From Lachnoclostridium sp. UBA739 (lineage in GTDB: Bacteria > Bacillota_A > Clostridia > Lachnospirales > Lachnospiraceae), in NCBI GenBank assembly GCA_002297865.1, contig DBKX01000384.1, positions 1-11,560 of the forward strand: a DNA stretch of 11,560 nt, given 5' to 3'. This document shows, piece after piece, positions 7,203 to 11,560 of this stretch. The notes beneath the pieces are model-generated. The model had not been told where the DNA came from, made no database searches, and was given only the letters and a program-made list of their open reading frames with translations. Each line of letters opens with the position of its first letter. Within the stretch, counting starts at the first letter, position 1. Both the position numbers and the translations under genes were made by a program.

Positions 7203-8519
7203 TTACTTAACCCTAACTTTTGTCTTCACCATTTTCTTTCTGCCATCCGCAAGTAACATGTTCGTTGTAATAATACAAGTTCCTTTCTTCTTACCTGTTA
7301 TCTTACCACTGTTTTTTCCAACTGTTGCAATACTCTTATCACTTGACTGATACGTAATCACAACTTGCATATCTGCTCCATCTTTTCTGGTAATCTTCTT
7401 CACCTTACACAATGTAGATGGTAGTACAGGATTCATCGTAAAGGATTTACCTTTTTCTATTTGTTTGCTAGAAGCAATGCCCTTAATCTGATTTTGTAGT
7501 GGTGTTGCCACATCAGCAGAAAGCTTTTTATCTGTAAAAATGTAGTCGGAACAATGTTTCAGTTTTGCACTTAAAAAGCCATTCTTAACTTTCATTGGTT
7601 TGCATGGCATTTCCTCCAGCTTACTGGTTTTTGGATTCGCATAATACAGATAGTATGGAACATTTTGTTTTGCATAATCGTCCACATACATCTTAACTTC
7701 TGCCTCGCATCCTAATTCGCCATTATTGCCTAATGAACATACCACACTGTTCTTCATGATTTGTTCATAGGTCTTGCTGTCATCTGTCCTTAAAGAATTT
7801 AATATCTTTCCAAGGTCTGTATTCTTATTTGTCTCTGGTTTTTGAATGTTCATACTCAAATCTAGATCTTTAAAGTTCTTCGCATTCTTTAAGGCTTTCT
7901 TGGAAAATGTCCATTCACACACTTTCTTCTCACTATCATTTCCATCACCAATAGCAACCTTTAAATTGTTTCCAGATTTTTTGGCTTCTTTCAGAACATC
8001 CTTGTCAAGAATAACGTTACAGTCTTTTACCTTTTTATTGTCCTTGAGTTCTTTTGGAATTTCAATAAAGGCATTCACGTTTCCTGCTTTTGACTTCTTT
8101 AATTCCTTAAGAATCTTTTCACTGGAAATGTTGACCGAAAATTCTATCTTCGTCGTTTTGCTTATTCCACTAGTCAGCTCTAATACAGTTTCCATCTTAA
8201 ACTGTAACACTATATCAATGTTTTTTCCATGCACTAAGGCTTCTGCTCCTGGTGTAATGATAGCTTCGGAACTGGTAACTTTACCTTTGCTATTCTTCTC
8301 TTCCTTTACTTCTATCTCCATGCCGGTCTTAACATCTACGATGGTATTAATGGAAACTGTGCTCGTCACCTTTCCTTTGCTATCCATTCTCTTAGTCTCT
8401 ACTGAGGTTTTTGTGCTTCCATTCTCTAGTGTAGTCGTAACCGTAGTACTTTGTGTTGATCTCTTCGTCTTATTATTGGTTTCAACGACGATTTCTGTCT
8501 TAGTTACTTCTCCTGTCAC
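7203..8519 (-). CDS. 3' part of the giant surface protein: Thr/Lys-rich segment plus C-terminal Big_2-like domain
   Basis: This is the 438-codon stretch open from a GTG codon to TAA at 7203-7205; the frame itself opens earlier, at 8669. The N-terminal 100 or so residues are rich in Thr, Val and Lys with alternating strand-like patterns (TQSTTVTTTLENGSTKTSVE), typical of extended cell-surface segments. A central region follows (about 100-340) with several cysteines. The last 90 or so residues match the Big_2 pattern: VITYQSSDKSIATVGKNSGK followed by ITGKKKGTCIIT, ending in the basic tail KTKVRVK. Such domains usually mediate adhesion or spacing on the surface of Clostridia. There is no LPXTG signal or terminal membrane helix. 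With no signal peptide, ATG or ribosome binding site, it is unlikely to be translated alone and is best read as the C-terminal part of the upstream ORF. An intrinsic terminator follows the stop. Confidence 0.7.
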   Translation of the reverse strand: MTGEVTKTEIVVETNNKTKRSTQSTTVTTTLENGSTKTSVETKRMDSKGKVTSTVSINTIVDVKTGMEIEVKEEKNSKGKVTSSEAIITPGAEALVHGKNIDIVLQFKMETVLELTSGISKTTKIEFSVNISSEKILKELKKSKAGNVNAFIEIPKELKDNKKVKDCNVILDKDVLKEAKKSGNNLKVAIGDGNDSEKKVCEWTFSKKALKNAKNFKDLDLSMNIQKPETNKNTDLGKILNSLRTDDSKTYEQIMKNSVVCSLGNNGELGCEAEVKMYVDDYAKQNVPYYLYYANPKTSKLEEMPCKPMKVKNGFLSAKLKHCSDYIFTDKKLSADVATPLQNQIKGIASSKQIEKGKSFTMNPVLPSTLCKVKKITRKDGADMQVVITYQSSDKSIATVGKNSGKITGKKKGTCIITTNMLLADGRKKMVKTKVRVK

Positions 8520-8672
8520 TGGATTTTTCTCTACTGTTATTGTCGTAGTAATCGTCTTATTTCCTTTATTTTCTACAACTGTAACAGGCTCTTCTGCTGG
8601 TTCTGCCGTTGGTTCTGCTGTTGGAGTTCCTGTTACTTCTGGTCCTACAGGCCCATCTTCTCCAAGGTCTTA
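8520..8672 (-). other. In-frame stop codon followed by an open linker joining the two halves of the surface-protein gene
   Basis: The TAA at 8670-8672 ends the upstream ORF (...EYQKNAR). Exactly the same frame then stays open for 50 codons before the GTG at 8517-8519. Those codons read DLGEDGPVGPEVTG, then a Pro/Thr/Ala/Glu-rich stretch, then VTVVENKGNKTITTT. There is no in-frame ATG in this stretch and no Shine-Dalgarno sequence before the GTG. Because both sides share one frame, no frameshift is needed: a single substitution (for example CAA, GAA, AAA or TAT to TAA) would explain the break. The stop sits between a folded domain and a flexible linker. The alternatives are a sequencing or assembly error, or stop-codon readthrough. 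Confidence 0.8.
8586..8627 (-). repeat. Short Pro/Thr/Ala/Glu repeat linker
   Basis: The 14 codons read TPTAEPTAEPAEEP, a degenerate repeat of the unit PTAE. This type of flexible, acidic, proline-rich linker commonly joins domains of extracellular Firmicutes proteins. It lies 14 codons downstream of the in-frame TAA, which supports the view that the two halves were one polypeptide. Confidence 0.65.
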
Positions 8673-11560
8673 CCTAGCATTCTTCTGATACTCAGAAACT
8701 GCCAAGATAAAGCTGCCCATTGCCTTGTAAACACCTGTATTGGAATCCCTTTCTGCATCATATTTCACATACTCCCATGTATCTTCTGAATTGGTCATAT
8801 CCTCTTTAAATTGTTGGAACACCTTCTCAAGTAATAAATGATTCCAGCTAAATGTTACCTCTTCAAAATATGGTTCCTCTGTAATCTTAGTAGTCCATAG
8901 TCCAGAATCTTTTGCACTGTCACTAAAATCCAAGTAATAAAGTTTATCTCTACCATTTATACTTTCTAATGCAAGTGCTTCTAAAGCAGTTTTCATGTTG
9001 GATTCAAAGCTCTCCACATTATCACTCTTTTGAATGGCTGCCAATTTACCTTGCCATGACTTATAATTGTTCGTCATAAGAAGCACTCTGTCAAACCACC
9101 ACATAAAGGAATCAAGACCATCCTGTTTTTCCTTGGCAGTAAATGTCTCACCTTTTTTCAGTTTCGTAAGATAGTCTTTTAGTTCACCATGGTACTCGTT
9201 ATCTTCATTTTTCGTCAGAGTATCCTCAACTTCATCTGCTATTGCCTGAATCAGTTCTTCCTTGTCAAACGCATCATCCTTTAAGGCAACCAAAACACCT
9301 CTTTCAGTCTCGGAATATGTCCATACCTTATTGGAAAGACTGCTGCTCACAATGTTATCTGGTTCAAAAATATAGGAAAATTCATCGGTTTCTGCTAGTT
9401 CACTTATGATACCTTTTACCAAAGTTATTTTTTCAGTCTGATCCGTCTTTGTATTCAACAATGAATCTAACTTCTTAATTGCTTCAGAGATATGCTCTTC
9501 ATCACCATTATCAATTTTACCTTTCCAAATCTCTCTATTTACATCAATGACTACTTCTTTCTTGTTGTATTTGAGGTTTCCAGTTCCTTCTGCGACATCC
9601 ATACATAGAGTTGCATTCTCCTGTCCTCCAGTAACAATTGTAATACTATCCGTACCACCAAATTCAATGGATTTTCCTCTAAATGTCAGTTCTCCATTAA
9701 CAGGAAAGAATTCATTTGCTGTATAGTAAAACTTCTGTTCCTGTGCTAATTCGCACAACTCTAATTCCAAACTATGATAGCTGCAGCCTGTTAACATAGC
9801 AAATGTAAGATTAGCTGTCTCTGGCTTTCTTATACGGACAGTATAATCTGTACTGCTATCAGTAACTTTTAGAAGTACCTGCTCCAATGTATCAAAGCGT
9901 TCAAAATGTTCACCGCTAGAATCTTTCACAACAAGTTCATATGGATGTGCAACAGCATCCACTCTCCATCCAATGCTTTCTACAATTAACTCAGCAACAT
10001 CACGATACTCTTTGATTGTCCAAGTATCCTTATTCAAGACTTCATGATCATAATTCCAGTCAAAATATGCATATGGCACTGTTACATCATCAATTTTTTG
10101 ATAAATACGCTGTACAATGTCCCATAAGTATGCCTTTACATTGTCTTTGGTCAGTCCTTCAGCTAAAGTCTCATTTACTCCCGAAACTGGGTAACGTTCT
10201 GTAATGTCTTCTCTTCCATTCCAATTCGTAACATACTCATCTCCACCAAAGATCTTTAATACCTTAGCAAAATCTTGGTTAAGTTTATTAAGCAAAGTCT
10301 CGTTTACTGGTCTGCTAATATCGATTTTTCCCCATTCCGATCCTTCCACTTCTGGAAGAATCTCTTTACAACATGCAATAAAATCCTGTATTGCATCTTT
10401 TTTCTGTCCTACAGACTCATATTGACTATATGCCCACTCTATGTTTCCTATCAGATCTTCCAGCGCTATGTCGGCACTTTCGTAATCATCTCCTTTTGGC
10501 AAACGATCTGAAAATCCTTCCTCTGCGTTCCATCCTACTACCATCTGTGCAAGATAAGTCGCAACCTCTGCTCCTGTGTCCTCATTTTCTAGCGCATTCT
10601 TGATATCCTGGGTTCTATGCTCATCCTGTCTATCCTCCTGAACCAAATTCAGCAAATTCGTATATGCATTGTATACTTCTTCTCTCGTTGCATCGGCAGA
10701 CAGATGATAGAATGTCTTCACCGCATCCTGAATTTCACCAAGTTCTCCTTGGGCATAATTCATTCCGTGATACGCTTCATAACGATAATTGGCATCGATG
10801 ATAGAACGAATCATAAGCTCTGCCGCTTTGTATACCCATCCAAGAGAACTTTTCTTATTACTTAGTATTGCATAATCTTTTTTATCTGCACGCTCTGGAT
10901 AGTACATAGTTTCTCCAAGATACTTAGTTAAGTGTATCACGTTGTCTAATGTAAAGTTTTCTGGGAAAGAAACATCTTGATGCTGTTCATCTTTACAATA
11001 AGAAATATGGTTTATAGCAATTTTAGTATTAGCTAAACTTTTTATTTCTTTATTTAAAGTATTCAGATCCTCAGCACTAAATTTTATCTTGCTTCTATCC
11101 ATGTCACCGTTCTCGTCTTTACTATTTTCGTATGCTGCGTGAATCACACTGTAATAGTTATGAACCACTTCTTTTAGAACCATTGCGTCTCTAGCAATAT
11201 CTCCAAAATCTTTTACAGTCTCTACCACATTGGATAACGTATCAAACGTCTTAATTACACTAGCATCTTCATAGGAAAAGTCCTTGAATCTCCATTCGTT
11301 TTCAGGAGCGTCCTTGTATTCGGTGTAAATATCATAAATTCCTGCAAACGGAATATTTTCCAAATGAAGAGTAATTTCTTGACTCCAATCAGGTTCTTCC
11401 CCTTCTTTTGTCTCCCACATATCCGTATCAGCTCCATTAAAAATACCGAAGAATAGGCGCTCGTTTCCATTGATCGTATCACTTGCCATGTCATTCAGTA
11501 ACACACTCAACGTACTTTTGAATTGAGCTTCCTCTTTACTTTCTAAGAAATCTTTTAATT
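8670..11560 (-). CDS. 5' part of a giant surface/secreted protein gene, N-terminus beyond the window edge, ending at an in-frame TAA
   Basis: I do not recognise a named family. The frame is open to the window edge: the first start-like codon (TTG at 11508-11510) is preceded by in-frame sense codons (LKDFLESKEEAQFKST), so the true start lies outside. The visible part is about 963 residues, mainly acidic, aromatic-rich and helical. A beta-rich stretch at about residues 560-660 (counted from the TTG) has short strand-like segments such as GELTFRGKSIEFGG and DSITIVTGG, resembling solenoid or Ig-like domains of clostridial surface proteins. Two diverged copies of a module of about 90 residues lie at the two ends of this part. 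No catalytic motif, transmembrane segment or sortase signal is visible. The stop is TAA at 8670-8672, and the same frame continues downstream into a linker and a Big_2-like domain, so this is probably the larger part of one broken gene. A surface location is inferred from that C-terminal half; a signal peptide cannot be checked here. Confidence 0.75.
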   Translation of the reverse strand, partial: LKDFLESKEEAQFKSTLSVLLNDMASDTINGNERLFFGIFNGADTDMWETKEGEEPDWSQEITLHLENIPFAGIYDIYTEYKDAPENEWRFKDFSYEDASVIKTFDTLSNVVETVKDFGDIARDAMVLKEVVHNYYSVIHAAYENSKDENGDMDRSKIKFSAEDLNTLNKEIKSLANTKIAINHISYCKDEQHQDVSFPENFTLDNVIHLTKYLGETMYYPERADKKDYAILSNKKSSLGWVYKAAELMIRSIIDANYRYEAYHGMNYAQGELGEIQDAVKTFYHLSADATREEVYNAYTNLLNLVQEDRQDEHRTQDIKNALENEDTGAEVATYLAQMVVGWNAEEGFSDRLPKGDDYESADIALEDLIGNIEWAYSQYESVGQKKDAIQDFIACCKEILPEVEGSEWGKIDISRPVNETLLNKLNQDFAKVLKIFGGDEYVTNWNGREDITERYPVSGVNETLAEGLTKDNVKAYLWDIVQRIYQKIDDVTVPYAYFDWNYDHEVLNKDTWTIKEYRDVAELIVESIGWRVDAVAHPYELVVKDSSGEHFERFDTLEQVLLKVTDSSTDYTVRIRKPETANLTFAMLTGCSYHSLELELCELAQEQKFYYTANEFFPVNGELTFRGKSIEFGGTDSITIVTGGQENATLCMDVAEGTGNLKYNKKEVVIDVNREIWKGKIDNGDEEHISEAIKKLDSLLNTKTDQTEKITLVKGIISELAETDEFSYIFEPDNIVSSSLSNKVWTYSETERGVLVALKDDAFDKEELIQAIADEVEDTLTKNEDNEYHGELKDYLTKLKKGETFTAKEKQDGLDSFMWWFDRVLLMTNNYKSWQGKLAAIQKSDNVESFESNMKTALEALALESINGRDKLYYLDFSDSAKDSGLWTTKITEEPYFEEVTFSWNHLLLEKVFQQFKEDMTNSEDTWEYVKYDAERDSNTGVYKAMGSFILAVSEYQKNAR
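8742..9008 (-). repeat. Module copy 2 (about 89 residues) of an internal protein duplication
   Basis: This copy begins FESNMKTALEAL and contains SINGRDKLYYLDF, then LWTTKITEEP and EEVTFSW. It matches the module at 11259-11522 in order and spacing. It occupies the C-terminal end of the upstream part, about 20 residues before the in-frame TAA. The two copies are about 840 residues apart. Confidence 0.65.
11259..11522 (-). repeat. Module copy 1 (about 88 residues) of an internal protein duplication
   Basis: This copy begins FKSTLSVLLND and contains INGNERLFFGIF, then W, TK, EEP and E-x-T at regular spacing. It aligns without gaps to the first 28 residues of the copy at 8742-9008, sharing F1, S3, L9, A13, I17-N18-G19, L23 and F28, with conservative changes at D/E, T/S, E/D, R/K and F/Y positions. 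After a two-residue gap the W-x-TK-x-x-EEP motif aligns as well. It lies at the window edge, so further copies could exist upstream. Confidence 0.65.

Noticed and set aside
8637..8669. Collagen-like GEDGPVGPE triplets just after the in-frame stop
   Set aside because: Only about three Gly-X-Y triplets are present, too few for a collagen-like region; it is better read as part of the flexible linker.
7846..8688. A 280-codon plus-strand ORF antisense to the 3' part of the surface protein
   Set aside because: It is the mirror of the Lys/Thr/Val-rich coding strand, giving an artificial Phe/Ser/Leu/Val-rich peptide. It has no sensible domain, and the minus strand explains the sequence fully.

Overview
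The window looks like part of a Firmicutes chromosome, most likely Clostridia and plausibly Lachnospiraceae. The evidence is AT-rich DNA, strong AGGAGG-type ribosome binding sites, a sigmaA-type promoter with 17-nt spacing, and a surface protein with a C-terminal Big_2-like (bacterial Ig-like) domain of the kind common in that family. Genus cannot be fixed from the sequence alone. Every convincing gene is on the minus strand, so genes read from high to low coordinates.

Region 1 (11560 to 7203) encodes a very large, apparently extracellular protein whose 5' end lies outside the window. The reading frame is open from the window edge to a single TAA at 8670-8672. It then continues in the same frame, through an acidic Pro/Thr/Ala/Glu linker, into a Thr/Lys-rich segment and a terminal Big_2-like domain. 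The downstream half has no credible start of its own, so this reads as one gene of more than 1,450 codons split by a nonsense codon exactly at a domain/linker junction. The N-terminal half also carries two diverged copies of a module of about 90 residues, roughly 840 residues apart. The gene ends at a clear intrinsic terminator (7158-7192).

Region 2 (7117 to 411) is a complete four-gene Wadjet plasmid-defence operon in the order jetD-jetA-jetB-jetC. It has its own promoter (TTGAAA-17-TACAAT) and a strong ribosome binding site. The genes are packed with a 4-nt overlap, a 15-nt gap and a 20-nt overlap. JetC is the SMC/MukB-like ATPase, JetA the kleisin-like subunit, JetB the KITE-like subunit and JetD the Toprim-domain nuclease. 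From knowledge of the family, JetABC is a loop-extruding condensin-like motor that senses small circular DNA, and JetD cuts it. All key ATPase and Toprim motifs are present, so the system looks functional. The jetD-first order and the DUF5716-like JetA suggest type II.

Region 3 (410 to 1) follows jetC. It holds a GC-rich hairpin that is a probable terminator, a possible 29-codon ORF with a good ribosome binding site, and two copies of a GC-rich 11-mer in otherwise AT-rich DNA. Nothing there identifies a mobile element. The main leads beyond the known Wadjet system are the in-frame stop in the giant surface-protein gene and its internal module duplication.
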